Source: Nodularia sp. NIES-3585 (GTDB lineage Bacteria > Cyanobacteriota > Cyanobacteriia > Cyanobacteriales > Nostocaceae). From it: a DNA stretch of 64,000 nt. The stretch is taken from positions 1,251,567-1,315,566 of the forward strand of contig NZ_BDUB01000001.1 of NCBI RefSeq assembly GCF_002218065.1. The letters run 5' to 3'. The notes below the pieces were generated by a model. The model saw only the letters and a program-made list of their open reading frames with translations, did no database searches and was not told where the DNA came from. Each line of letters starts with the position of its first letter. Positions within the stretch are counted from its first letter, which is position 1. The position numbers were made by a program, and so were the translations under genes. Below, one piece after another: positions 1 through 8,619 of this stretch.

Positions 1-970
1 AAGAGGCTATGCCGATTAAGACAAATCCCATGTGGGCAATTGAAGAGTAAGCCAAGCGGCGTTTGAGGTTTGTTTGGGCAAAGGCGCAACAAGCACCGTA
101 GACAATATTTACTACACCTAATACTGCTAGAACTGGGGCAAAGTAAACATGGGCATTAGGCAACATTTCAACGTTGAAGCGGATGAGTGCATAACCACCC
201 ATTTTTAACAATACACCAGCCAAAATCATGGAACCAGGTGCGGATGCTTCACCGTGGGCATCAGGTAGCCAAGTGTGTAAGGGGAAGATGGGCATCTTCA
301 CACCGAAGGCAATCAAGAATCCTGCATAAGTTAATAGTTCTAAAGCTTTGGGGTATTGCTTCATTCCCAGAGTTGCCATGTCGAAGGTGACGGTATCTCC
401 TGAGAATGCCATTGCAAAACCAGCTACCAAGATAAATATTGATGCTGCGGCTGTGTAGAGAATGAATTTAGTCGCTGCGTAACGGCGGTTTTGTCCTCCC
501 CAGATGGAAATTAGCAGGTACACAGGTACTAACTCGATTTCCCACATTAGGAAGAATAACAGCAAGTCTTGGGCGACAAATACGCCAATTTGGGCGCTGT
601 ACATCACCAACATCAACGCATAAAACAATCGCGGCTTAGTGGTTACTTTCCAAGCCGCGAAGATTGCCAGTGTGTTAATTAAGCCTGTTAGTAGGAGTAA
701 GGGCATCGATAAACCATCAACACCGACAGACCAATTTAAACCTAACTGTGGAACCCAAGCATAGTTTTCTACGAGTTGCAGTGTGGGGTTTTGGAAGTCG
801 TAGCTATACCAAAAGGCACAAATTATCAGGGCAAAATCGGCGATCGCAACCCCTAGACCATACCACCTAACGGTTCTTCCTTCTTTATCTGGGATGAAAG
901 GGATGGCTAAGGCAGCCACCAGAGGCAATAAAATTATGGCTGACAGCCAGGGAAATTCAATGGCATTCAT
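1..970 (-). CDS. ndhD: NAD(P)H-quinone oxidoreductase subunit 4 (NdhD), 3' part outside window
   Basis: Reading the minus strand from the ATG at 968-970 gives an open frame of about 323 codons to the window edge. It begins [20 protein letters not shown] and is a polytopic membrane protein. The conserved proton-channel subunit segments of the NuoM/NdhD family are recognisable: [13 protein letters not shown], the [13 protein letters not shown] segment with its key Glu, and [18 protein letters not shown]. NdhD is an antiporter-like subunit of thylakoid NDH-1, which moves electrons from ferredoxin to plastoquinone in respiration and cyclic flow, or supports CO2 uptake depending on the paralogue. 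The N-terminus suggests a D1/D2-type respiratory paralogue, but that is an inference. The C-terminal third is missing because the window ends. Confidence 0.93.
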   Translation of the reverse strand, partial: MNAIEFPWLSAIILLPLVAALAIPFIPDKEGRTVRWYGLGVAIADFALIICAFWYSYDFQNPTLQLVENYAWVPQLGLNWSVGVDGLSMPLLLLTGLINTLAIFAAWKVTTKPRLFYALMLVMYSAQIGVFVAQDLLLFFLMWEIELVPVYLLISIWGGQNRRYAATKFILYTAAASIFILVAGFAMAFSGDTVTFDMATLGMKQYPKALELLTYAGFLIAFGVKMPIFPLHTWLPDAHGEASAPGSMILAGVLLKMGGYALIRFNVEMLPNAHVYFAPVLAVLGVVNIVYGACCAFAQTNLKRRLAYSSIAHMGFVLIGIAS

Positions 971-1153
971 TAGTTCTGACAATCGATTGACCTTTTTGGT
1001 TATGATTTCATTATATGAAGGAATTTGTAGTTTTGTAAATGTTATTTATCCCTAACATCTGCTTTTCGAGAATATTTTAGGAATAAATACTCATCAATTC
1101 CTGTCAAAACCATTCTAAGTGTAAACTTTTGCAACGTCAATACAAAATTATAT

Positions 1154-1176
1154 AAAAAAAGGTGACCAAAGTCACC
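1154..1176 (-). terminator. Rho-independent terminator after thrB operon
   Basis: On the minus strand a perfect 6-bp stem (GGTGAC, loop TTTG, GTCACC) is followed by seven T residues. It lies 46 bp beyond the stop of the coiled-coil gene and probably ends the thrB transcript. Confidence 0.85.
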
Positions 1177-1221
1177 AATTCAAGTTATTATATTACGCGT
1201 TTTAGACAAATATGGACAATT

Positions 1222-1734
1222 TCAGACAATCCGATTTACAATCGACCAGACTTCGCCATCTGAGCGCACATAGGGAACTGAGATGGTCTTAAACCCTGTA
1301 ATAAAGGGCTTGTAGTAGACGTGCCAATACATGGGACTCAAATAATCAGCACAAGATTTCAGCAGACGGATTTCTGTGGATAGTTCCGCCGCTAGTTGAT
1401 TAATGCGTTGGGCATGAACCTGAGCTATTTCTCTGGCTTGTTCTAATTCTTGCTCTTGGGTAAGTTGCTGGGATTGTTTTTGCCAATGTTCTAATTCAGT
1501 TTGTTTGTATTGTCGCTGTATTTCCAAGGCTGCGATCGCATCGTCTATACCCTTGAGTTCTACAGATAATTGGGCATTTTCTCTGGCTTGGCGGCGACAA
1601 GCTTCCACCATTGCTGAAGGTGAATCATTCTTGCCAGATAAGACATTATTAATACTCAGGGTAGCCCGTTCTTGCTGGAGTGCCTGAATTTCTGAGTTGA
1701 GGGTGGTGATTTCTGTATGAATTTGGTTAATCAT
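1222..1734 (-). CDS. Coiled-coil protein of unknown function
   Basis: This 170-residue protein starts at an ATG only 6 bp after the stop of thrB, so the two are very probably cotranscribed. Roughly residues 1-120 are rich in Gln, Glu, Leu and Ala with heptad spacing, which predicts one long coiled coil (LNSEIQALQQERATL, then LEHWQKQSQQLTQEQELEQAREIAQ). The last 45 residues (LSPMYWHVYYKPFITGFKTISVPYVRSDGEVWSIVNRIV) look like a small globular tail. I recognise no enzyme motif, signal peptide or membrane segment, and I cannot assign a function. A strong terminator follows. Confidence 0.7.
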   Translation of the reverse strand: MINQIHTEITTLNSEIQALQQERATLSINNVLSGKNDSPSAMVEACRRQARENAQLSVELKGIDDAIAALEIQRQYKQTELEHWQKQSQQLTQEQELEQAREIAQVHAQRINQLAAELSTEIRLLKSCADYLSPMYWHVYYKPFITGFKTISVPYVRSDGEVWSIVNRIV

Positions 1735-1740
1735 GACGGT

Positions 1741-2658
1741 TTATCCTTGGTAGCTTGCACCTTGGGTATCCAGAGAAAGCGATCGCACTGTGGCTGTAAT
1801 TCCTGTTGATTGCCAAGCTGATAACATCGCCGCTTCTACAGCCTGGGAATGTAACTGATCTACTAAAGCTAACAGTGTCGGCCCTGCACCACTAATTACC
1901 ATGCCATAAGCACCAGCTTGCATTGCAGCTGCATTCACAGCATCGTAACCAGGAATCAAAGCTTGGCGATATGGTTGATGCAATCTATCTTGTAAAGCTG
2001 TGCTTAACCATTCTCCCTTACCTGTTTGCAAACCGCGCAATAATAACCCCAGATGAGCTGTGTTGAAAATGGCATCTGCACGACTGACTTGAGTGGGTAA
2101 AACTTGCCGGGCTTCACTGGTGGAAAGCTCAAAGTCAGGAATAGCTAGAACTGGGACAATATTTTCATTCCAGGGAATATCGCAAATTGACCAATTATCA
2201 GCACTGGTAGCAGCGAGACGACATCCCCCCAATAGGGCTGGTACTACATTATCAGGATGTCCTTCCATGGCGATCGCTAATTCCATCACCTGTAACTGAG
2301 TCAAAGGCGCACCCGCCAGTTGATTCGCACCCACTAACCCGCCGACAATGGCTGTCGCTGAACTACCCAAACCTCTGGCTAAGGGTACACCAAGCTGAAT
2401 TTCCATGTTTACCGATGGCGGTATCTGTCCTATATATTGATATAACTTGAGAAAAGCCTGATACAGCAGATTACTTTCATCGGTTTGCACTCTTTCAGCT
2501 TCTGCACCTGTGACATCAATAATTAATCCACCCTCATCCAGGCGAGTGAATTTGAACTTGTTGTACAGCGTTAAAGCTGCACCGATACAGTCAAAACCAG
2601 GCCCCAAGTTAGCTGTAGTGGCGGGAACGGTAACAGTGATACTAGAAATAACAGACAT
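1741..2658 (-). CDS. thrB: Homoserine kinase
   Basis: ThrB phosphorylates homoserine to O-phosphohomoserine with ATP, the step before threonine synthase in threonine synthesis. The 305-residue product is a GHMP-family kinase. It has the N-terminal [19 protein letters not shown] motif (about 11-29), the ATP-binding [12 protein letters not shown] motif (about 93-104) and a C-terminal [14 protein letters not shown] motif. The frame is open further upstream, but the ATG at 2656-2658 matches the family N-terminus ([19 protein letters not shown]) and gives the usual length. It is the first gene of a two-gene unit with the downstream coiled-coil protein. Confidence 0.95.
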   Translation of the reverse strand: MSVISSITVTVPATTANLGPGFDCIGAALTLYNKFKFTRLDEGGLIIDVTGAEAERVQTDESNLLYQAFLKLYQYIGQIPPSVNMEIQLGVPLARGLGSSATAIVGGLVGANQLAGAPLTQLQVMELAIAMEGHPDNVVPALLGGCRLAATSADNWSICDIPWNENIVPVLAIPDFELSTSEARQVLPTQVSRADAIFNTAHLGLLLRGLQTGKGEWLSTALQDRLHQPYRQALIPGYDAVNAAAMQAGAYGMVISGAGPTLLALVDQLHSQAVEAAMLSAWQSTGITATVRSLSLDTQGASYQG

Positions 2659-2871
2659 CTGCAAATACTCTCCAATCATCAACCAGCATCTCATGTAAAG
2701 GGTTGATTTGCTCATGAGTATTGCTAATTGCGGCAAGGTATGGTTTATAAAACAGAATATATGAGTAAGCGATCGCCTGTGGGTTTACAGAATTAATCCA
2801 GGAGTGAGCGATCGCTTGTTTCCACTTCTCCAAGAGTTGATGCTATCGCTATTGCTCCCATTTACCTTGTT

Positions 2872-3111
2872 ATGGCTTTTTACGTATTGATTTTAAAAGA
2901 CAGGGAGGATGAAATAGGAGTTACTTACAGTTTCGGGCCAAATGAAGGTCATTTAGGATCTTTGTGGCTAGATAAATCTAGTGGAGAAGTCAAGGAACTT
3001 CAACAAACGCCTACTGAAAACTCACAAGCATTGTTTCAACGAGCAGCAGTCAAAGTTTGGCAACATTGGAAAACAGGATCTTTTCCTGATAAAACGTGCT
3101 GGGCATCCTGA
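2872..3111 (+). CDS. Small hypothetical protein
   Basis: A 79-codon frame begins MAFYVLILKDREDEIGVTY and ends KTGSFPDKTCWAS. It has a balanced, soluble-protein composition with a two-strand start (FYVLILKD, GVTYSFG) and a short C-terminal helix (SQALFQRAAVKVWQHWKTG). No domain is recognised. There is no strong ribosome-binding site before the ATG. The frame lies alone between thrB (divergent) and the DUF2887 gene. Its protein-like composition makes it more likely real than not. Confidence 0.5.
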   Translation: MAFYVLILKDREDEIGVTYSFGPNEGHLGSLWLDKSSGEVKELQQTPTENSQALFQRAAVKVWQHWKTGSFPDKTCWAS

Positions 3112-3318
3112 GAATAGTTTGGCATTGATAAGTATCTTTATTCAAGATATATTATCAATGCTCTATTCTTTCTCGGAAAAATAGCTAGAAGTTCTCGAAG
3201 TTAGCGATCGCTTTGAGAAAATCTGGATAATTTGCAGTCCTTGAGAGTTAAGATGATGAAGACAAATGAGTGCTTTTGACACGACTTTAACTATTGCGCT
3301 CATCTAGGAACATCTTTC

Positions 3319-4158
3319 ATGCGCCGAGATTCCATATTTTATCAACTATTTCAACAATCTCCGACATTATTATTTGAACTGTTGACAAATCCGCCAGCAA
3401 ATGCACAGGCATATCGCTTTGATTCTGTAGCTGTCAAAGAACCCAAGTTTGAAATTGACGGGGTATTTTTACCACCAGAAAATGAAAGTCCGGGTGTGGT
3501 GTATTTCTGTGAAGTGCAGTTTCAAAAAGACGAAAAACTCTATGAAAGAGTATTTGCCGAATCCTCATTATATTTCTATCGCAACAGTGACAGATTTAGC
3601 GATTGGCAAGCAGTGATAATTTATCCATCACGCAGTATTGAACAAAGTAATATTTATCCCCATCGTGGCTTTCTGAATAGTAACCAAGTGCATCGAGTGT
3701 ATTTAGATGAATTGGGAGATATTCGTCAATTACCTCTATGGGTAGCATTGATGGTATTAACCACTGTAGATTCAGAACAAGCACCCTCTGAAGCTAAGTA
3801 TTTACTTGAACGTTCCGCTTGCGAGGAAGCAGAAACCGCAAGTAGCGCCATAATTGAATTAGTTACCACAATCATGGTGTACAAGTTTGAAAAATTAAGC
3901 CGCAGGGAGGTTGAAGCGATGCTAGGAATCACACTCAAAGAAACGCGAGTTTACCGGGAAATTAAGGAAGAAGGTCGAGAAGAAGGAGTACAAAGAGAAA
4001 GATCCTTCATACTGCGACTCCTAACTCGACGAGTGGGAGAATTACCTCAAGATGTGCGCCAGCGTGTTGAAACTCTCTCTTTAGAAGAATTAGAAAATCT
4101 GGGCGAAGCCTTGCTTGATTTTAGCAGTATGGCTGATTTGCAGTCGTGGTTAGACTAG
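3319..4158 (+). CDS. Rpn/DUF2887-family PD-(D/E)XK nuclease-like protein
   Basis: The 279-residue protein matches the cyanobacterial DUF2887 group of Rpn-type, transposase-like proteins. Family features are the start RRDSIFYQLFQQSPTLLFELL and the core FEIDGVFLPP followed by VVYFCEVQFQKDE, where the Asp and the E-x-Q residues fit a PD-(D/E)XK-like active site. A helical C-terminal tail contains a charged REIKEEGREEGVQRERSF segment. Related Rpn proteins are DNA nucleases that stimulate RecA-independent recombination; activity of this copy is an inference. The gene stands alone, facing thrS tail to tail. Such genes are often present in many copies in cyanobacterial genomes. Confidence 0.8.
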   Translation: MRRDSIFYQLFQQSPTLLFELLTNPPANAQAYRFDSVAVKEPKFEIDGVFLPPENESPGVVYFCEVQFQKDEKLYERVFAESSLYFYRNSDRFSDWQAVIIYPSRSIEQSNIYPHRGFLNSNQVHRVYLDELGDIRQLPLWVALMVLTTVDSEQAPSEAKYLLERSACEEAETASSAIIELVTTIMVYKFEKLSRREVEAMLGITLKETRVYREIKEEGREEGVQRERSFILRLLTRRVGELPQDVRQRVETLSLEELENLGEALLDFSSMADLQSWLD

Positions 4159-4278
4159 GCAATTCTAAATCTTCTATGGCGGTTATCTTCAGTTGAACAC
4201 TCATCTGGTAGTTGCTGCAAAAGAGATTGCACTTATGCTTTTGTGTTACTCGTAGTCTGTTTTAGTTAAGTGAGTTTC

Positions 4279-4303
4279 TTAGACTAGGAAATCCCTAGTC
4301 TAA
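4279..4303. terminator. Hairpin between convergent genes
   Basis: A perfect 10-bp inverted repeat (TTAGACTAGG, loop AAATC, CCTAGTCTAA) lies between the convergent DUF2887 gene and thrS. There is no long T tract on either strand, so a bidirectional terminator role is only probable. Confidence 0.5.
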
Positions 4304-4370
4304 AGAACACAAACTCCTGGCTTCTTTCAATCAACTCTCAAAGCTGCATTCCAGGTCATATCATATTAAT

Positions 4371-6395
4371 CTACTGTATCAATTGCCACGTTACCCACAT
4401 TACAGCTAAGTATAGTACAAAAGCGGCAACATAAAGCAAAGATTTCCTAGAGTAAATAGGTTGGTTACCAACTGGTAATATTTCAGTGTTTGTATTTGTC
4501 ACATCAATTTTGCAGTTTTCCAGTTTAGATTCCTCTGGTATTGAATTAATTTGAAGATCCTCAAACTTAGTTATTGCCTCTTGTAATTTCTCCAAAACAT
4601 AATTGACAGGAATACTACCTAAATCCCCAGAAGCACGGGTACGGATACTCAAGCTGTTAGATTCAACTTCTTTAGCTCCGATCACCGCCATAACTGGTAT
4701 TTTTTGCTTCTCTGCATTGCGGATGATTTTACCCAAGCGATCGCCACTGGTATCGACTTCTGCACGGATACCCTCAGCCACCATTTTCGCGGCGACATCT
4801 TTAGCAAAATCTAGCTGTGCTTCACCCACTGGTAACAATCTCGCTTGTACAGGTGCTAACCATAAAGGGAAATCTCCAGCATACTCTTCAATCAAAATCC
4901 CAATCAGCCGTTCTAGAGAACCAAACGGCGCACGGTGAATCATTACTGGACGTTGGCGGGAACCATCTTCAGCCACGTATTCCAAATCAAAGCGTTCTGG
5001 TAAGTTGTAATCTACCTGAACAGTTCCTAATTGCCATTCCCGTTCTAAAGCATCACTAAAGATAAAATCTAGTTTAGGACCATAAAACGCCGCTTCCCCA
5101 ATTCCCTCAAAGTAATTCATTCCCAACTTTTCCACAGCGCGGCGAATTGCACCTTCGGCTTTATCCCAAACTTCATTAGAACCAATATACTTATCACTGG
5201 CTGGATCGCGGAAACTGAGTCTAGCTTTAAAATTCTTCAGTTGCAGACTCTTAAACACCGACAAAATCAAATCCACCACGTTGAGAAATTCACTGTCTAG
5301 CTGTTCAGGAGTGACAAACAGGTGGGAATCATCCACAGTAAAACCGCGCACTCTGGTTAAACCACCCAATTCTCCTGATTGTTCGTAGCGGTAAACAGTA
5401 CCAAATTCGGCAAATCTAATTGGTAATTCCCTATAGGAACGTAACTCACTCTTGTATATTTGGATATGGAAGGGACAATTCATCGGCTTGAGGACAAAAC
5501 CCTGCTCTAAAGCTGCGGCTTCCTCATCATCCGACATCAAAGGAAACATATCTTCCTTATACTTTTGCCAGTGTCCAGAAGTTTTAAATAAATCGACTCT
5601 CGCAATATGCGGCGTTACCACAGGTAAATAACCCCGCTTTAGCTGTTCCTTCTTGAGGAAATCTTCTAAAACACTCCGCAACAAAGTACCTTTAGGAGTC
5701 CACAAAGGTAAACCCGGCCCCACTTGCTCGGAAAATATAAATAATCCCAGTTCCTTACCGAGTTTACGGTGATCTCTTCGTAGCGCTTCCTCTTTGCGCC
5801 GCTTATACTCAGCCAGTTGTTCTGGACTTTCCCAAGCAGTAGCATAGATGCGTTGTAATTGCGCCTTGGTTTCATCACCGCGCCAATAAGCCCCAGCCAC
5901 ACTTTCTAATTCAATAGCTTTGGGGTTTAATTCGCTGGTGTTTTCTATATGAGGACCAGCGCACAAATCCCACCATTCATTCCCCAAATGGTAAATTGTG
6001 ATGGGTTCTTCTTTAATATCTCCCAGGATTTCGAGTTTGTAAGGTTCTTGAATTTCTGAGATTCTTTTTTCAGCCTCTCCTCGACTGACTTCTTCCCGCA
6101 GAACTGGCAATTTGCGATTAATAATCTTCACCATCTCTTTCTTGATGGCTTTCAAATCATTTTCGCTAAATGGTTCTGGACTATCGAAGTCGTAGTAAAA
6201 ACCGTTTTCAATCCAGGGACCGATTGTAACTTGCGCTTTAGGAAACAGCTTTTGTACCGCCATTGCCATTACGTGGGAAGCTGTGTGGCGAATCTGCTTT
6301 AATTTTTCCGATTCGCTGGTACGCGGTAAATAAATTTTTTCAGGTTGTTCTGATTGAACGAAAGATGAATTTGGCGACATCGGCTGCTGAACCAT
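4371..6395 (-). CDS. thrS: Threonyl-tRNA synthetase with C-terminal membrane helix
   Basis: The 674-residue enzyme charges tRNA-Thr. It lacks the N-terminal TGS domain of the E. coli enzyme. It keeps the editing domain (HTASHVMA, H37 and H41, and the later CAGPH), the class II catalytic core (zinc ligands in MNCPFH, DDSH and MIHRAPFGS) and the anticodon-binding domain (LAPVQARLLPVGE onward). After the normal end of the family (near VNYVLEKLQEAITKF) there is an extra tail of about 70 residues. The tail has a polar linker rich in Glu and Asn, then one clear transmembrane helix (YVAAFVLYLAVMWVTWQLI) at the extreme C-terminus. Membrane-anchored synthetases with the CAAD domain are known in cyanobacteria, but CAAD has two helices and is described on other synthetases. 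The start ATG has no strong ribosome-binding site; a second ATG lies five codons further in. Confidence 0.95.
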   Translation of the reverse strand: MVQQPMSPNSSFVQSEQPEKIYLPRTSESEKLKQIRHTASHVMAMAVQKLFPKAQVTIGPWIENGFYYDFDSPEPFSENDLKAIKKEMVKIINRKLPVLREEVSRGEAEKRISEIQEPYKLEILGDIKEEPITIYHLGNEWWDLCAGPHIENTSELNPKAIELESVAGAYWRGDETKAQLQRIYATAWESPEQLAEYKRRKEEALRRDHRKLGKELGLFIFSEQVGPGLPLWTPKGTLLRSVLEDFLKKEQLKRGYLPVVTPHIARVDLFKTSGHWQKYKEDMFPLMSDDEEAAALEQGFVLKPMNCPFHIQIYKSELRSYRELPIRFAEFGTVYRYEQSGELGGLTRVRGFTVDDSHLFVTPEQLDSEFLNVVDLILSVFKSLQLKNFKARLSFRDPASDKYIGSNEVWDKAEGAIRRAVEKLGMNYFEGIGEAAFYGPKLDFIFSDALEREWQLGTVQVDYNLPERFDLEYVAEDGSRQRPVMIHRAPFGSLERLIGILIEEYAGDFPLWLAPVQARLLPVGEAQLDFAKDVAAKMVAEGIRAEVDTSGDRLGKIIRNAEKQKIPVMAVIGAKEVESNSLSIRTRASGDLGSIPVNYVLEKLQEAITKFEDLQINSIPEESKLENCKIDVTNTNTEILPVGNQPIYSRKSLLYVAAFVLYLAVMWVTWQLIQ

Positions 6396-6911
6396 TAGCG
6401 AAGTGATTGCAAAAAGATAATTTTAGTAGTTGAAGCTGTGAAAAATCTACCCAGGGACTGGGAAGAGGCAGGGGTGCAGGGTGCAGGGGGAAAGAAACTT
6501 ACTCAGCACTCAACACTCTTCTGTGCTGCTTCAAATATAGCGAGTATACCTGCTATATCCGCTGCCAAGATGACTTTAATATTCCAGTTTTATTAATGCC
6601 TTTCTCATAAACCGTAACAGATGAGTGTTAAGGACTCAGCACCCAACTAGGAAATTATGCCCTATTGGCTGGCAATACCTACGGTGAGCTACTCTAAAGC
6701 CCTGCCGAAAATATTTTTGACTCTTATCTGTATAGGTTTTTTCTATATTGTAAATTTTTGATAAACCTTACGCCAATTATAACTTTATTCTATTTCGTAG
6801 CGATTAGTACAGATTTTTCCACAATCTATCTGAGGATATAGCCTAAAATAATGTTAAAAATTGTAAAAAATGTTAATATTCTTAGAGGACTTAGAAATAT
6901 ACTTTTTATTT
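6396..6911. other. Gene-free region between thrS and DUF2605 gene
   Basis: No supported gene lies in these 516 bp, which hold the promoters of the two divergent genes. There is a short G-rich tandem repeat at about 6464-6492 (GGGTGCA units) and a CA-rich run near 6500. The part from 6700 is AT-rich. Confidence 0.6.
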
Positions 6912-7229
6912 ATGCGAGACTCGAATTTACCAGGGGCTGAGATGCTGAAAACGGTATTAGAACCTCTGCTGGAGGATTTTAATTATTGGTTTGCGCGATC
7001 GCGTGAATTGTTAGAAACCGGGCAACTCTCATTTATGAGTCACGAAGAGCAATCAGATTTACTTTTGCGAGTCAAGCAAGCGCAAGATGAATTAAACGCA
7101 GCCAAGATGCTATTTACAGCCACAGATGGACAAGTCGGGATTGAGATGACCACCTTGATGCCTTGGCACCGATTGGTAACAGAATGCTGGAATGTATCAA
7201 TGCGCTTTCGTCAGGCACGAGAAGCCTGA
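6912..7229 (+). CDS. DUF2605 family protein
   Basis: This 105-residue soluble protein (from MRDSNLPGAEMLKTVLEPLLEDFNYWFARSRELLE) matches the cyanobacterial DUF2605 family. It is largely helical, with a MSHEEQSDLLLRVKQAQDELNAAKMLF core and a conserved MPWHRLVTECW segment. The frame is open 42 bp upstream, but the ATG at 6912 gives the family-like N-terminus. It lies upstream of a DUF2973 gene, a pairing I recall from other cyanobacteria. No function is known to me. Confidence 0.75.
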   Translation: MRDSNLPGAEMLKTVLEPLLEDFNYWFARSRELLETGQLSFMSHEEQSDLLLRVKQAQDELNAAKMLFTATDGQVGIEMTTLMPWHRLVTECWNVSMRFRQAREA

Positions 7230-7507
7230 GCGTGGGCTGCTGGTTGATTTTTTGCAGACTGATTGGCATCACAACAAGACACAATACAAGTCGCATTAAA
7301 AATTCAAAATCCTTAACATTATTTTTATTAACAAATAATGTATCCCATGCTACTTTAGTTTGAATAACGATTAACAAATTTTTCCATAAAAATATAGGCG
7401 CACTAAGCGTGCGTGAGATATTCATCTTCGCCGGCTCTCACAATATAGGCGAAGCAAACGGTTACCGAATAAGAATTTAAAACTTGCTGCTCTTGGAGGA
7501 AAATCCG

Positions 7508-7828
7508 ATGTTACACCTACTTTACATTCTGGCTTTTACAATTCTGGCTTTTCTAGCTGTTGCTAACTTAATCCGCAACTTGATTATGTTCAGTTTTGAT
7601 CGAGAGCGGGTTTATCCAGGTAAATATTCATCAATGGATAATCAAGGCTATCTCTCTTCCAGAAAACAATTTATTCCCCATCCAGAATTATTAGACAACG
7701 CGGGTAACCTAATTAAAGAACCTCTGTTAGTAATGCGTTCAGTCAATGTTGAAGATGCGCGTCAACAGTTAGATGCTCTTTATGAATCTTCTCCAGGACA
7801 AAAAATCGACCGCCAAGAAGAGGCTTAA
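7508..7828 (+). CDS. DUF2973 family membrane protein
   Basis: The 106-residue product begins with one hydrophobic helix (LHLLYILAFTILAFLAVANLI), followed by a cytosolic tail with the family segment FDRERVYPGKYSSMDNQGYLSSRKQFIPHPELLD. It fits DUF2973. The ATG at 7508 is preceded by a good GGAGG at 7496-7500, so it is preferred over the longer frame. It follows the DUF2605 gene on the same strand. The role is unknown; a membrane helper specific to cyanobacteria is the most that can be said. Confidence 0.78.
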   Translation: MLHLLYILAFTILAFLAVANLIRNLIMFSFDRERVYPGKYSSMDNQGYLSSRKQFIPHPELLDNAGNLIKEPLLVMRSVNVEDARQQLDALYESSPGQKIDRQEEA

Positions 7829-7965
7829 TTTTTCACAGTCATAATTTAGTATCTGTAGCATTGGGGGTTTAGCAATGAACCCCTTTATGGGACTAGAGTC
7901 TAGATAAGAAGAATTAAACGCAGATAAACGCCGATAAACGCCGATAAATCAATTTTTGAGCTAAT

Positions 7966-8448
7966 TTACAGTTTTGAGTGATATTCGGGAAACCAGTTTT
8001 CATCTAAGATTTGTTCTAAGGAAGCAATGGGGATGAGGGGAAAGATGTCAATTATTAGTTGAGAGCGATCGCTTGCTTCTTTTCTCGCTTCTTGATAACA
8101 TTGATCGAATATTTCTAAAATGTAAGGCTTCAAACTAGGACTATCTTTAAGTTCATCTTGTATCTGTCTGCGGAACGTCCTAATCTCCCCTTTCCAATGT
8201 CCTTGATTTCGTTCTCTCTCCCCATCCCAACACTTGAGTTTTAGTAGATGTTCCAGAAGCTTAATCAATAAACTTTTAATTGTGCGCTTCTGACTTCTCC
8301 CCATATTTTCTAACTCTTCCAACAAATTATCCAAATCAACCGCAGGAAACTGTCCCGTGCGAAGTTGGTTAATAGTTGTCCTCAGCCACAGATAATAATC
8401 TTGGTCATATAAACTTTGAGTTGCTGGTTGTATTATTGGTGTCACCAT
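7966..8448 (-). CDS. DUF29 family protein
   Basis: The 160-residue protein has the DUF29 hallmarks: the start LYDQDYYLWLRTTINQLRTGQF, then LDNLLEELENMGRSQKRTIKSLLIKLLEHLLKLKCW, then WKGEIRTFRRQIQDEL and a C-terminal FPEYHSKL. DUF29 genes occur in many copies in cyanobacteria and are often near mobile or toxin-antitoxin-like loci. Their function is not established. It stands alone here. Confidence 0.85.
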   Translation of the reverse strand: MVTPIIQPATQSLYDQDYYLWLRTTINQLRTGQFPAVDLDNLLEELENMGRSQKRTIKSLLIKLLEHLLKLKCWDGERERNQGHWKGEIRTFRRQIQDELKDSPSLKPYILEIFDQCYQEARKEASDRSQLIIDIFPLIPIASLEQILDENWFPEYHSKL

Positions 8449-8619
8449 AAACTAGCTGTACTCCTAGTCTTTTTTTGGCAGTTCTCAATTCTTACTCTCT
8501 GCGCCTGGTGCGCCTGGTGCGTGAGACAATTGATTTTTCTTACTTTAACTCAATTGAGGTAATTGAGTTAGGAGTCTAATATAATTAAACCCCTAAAAAT
8601 TTTATTAACTCTTCCCTGG

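Noticed and set aside
7870-7950. Repeated AACGCCGATAA stretch as a possible regulatory site
   Set aside because: Only three short degenerate copies, a common low-complexity repeat in such genomes, with no positional link to a promoter.
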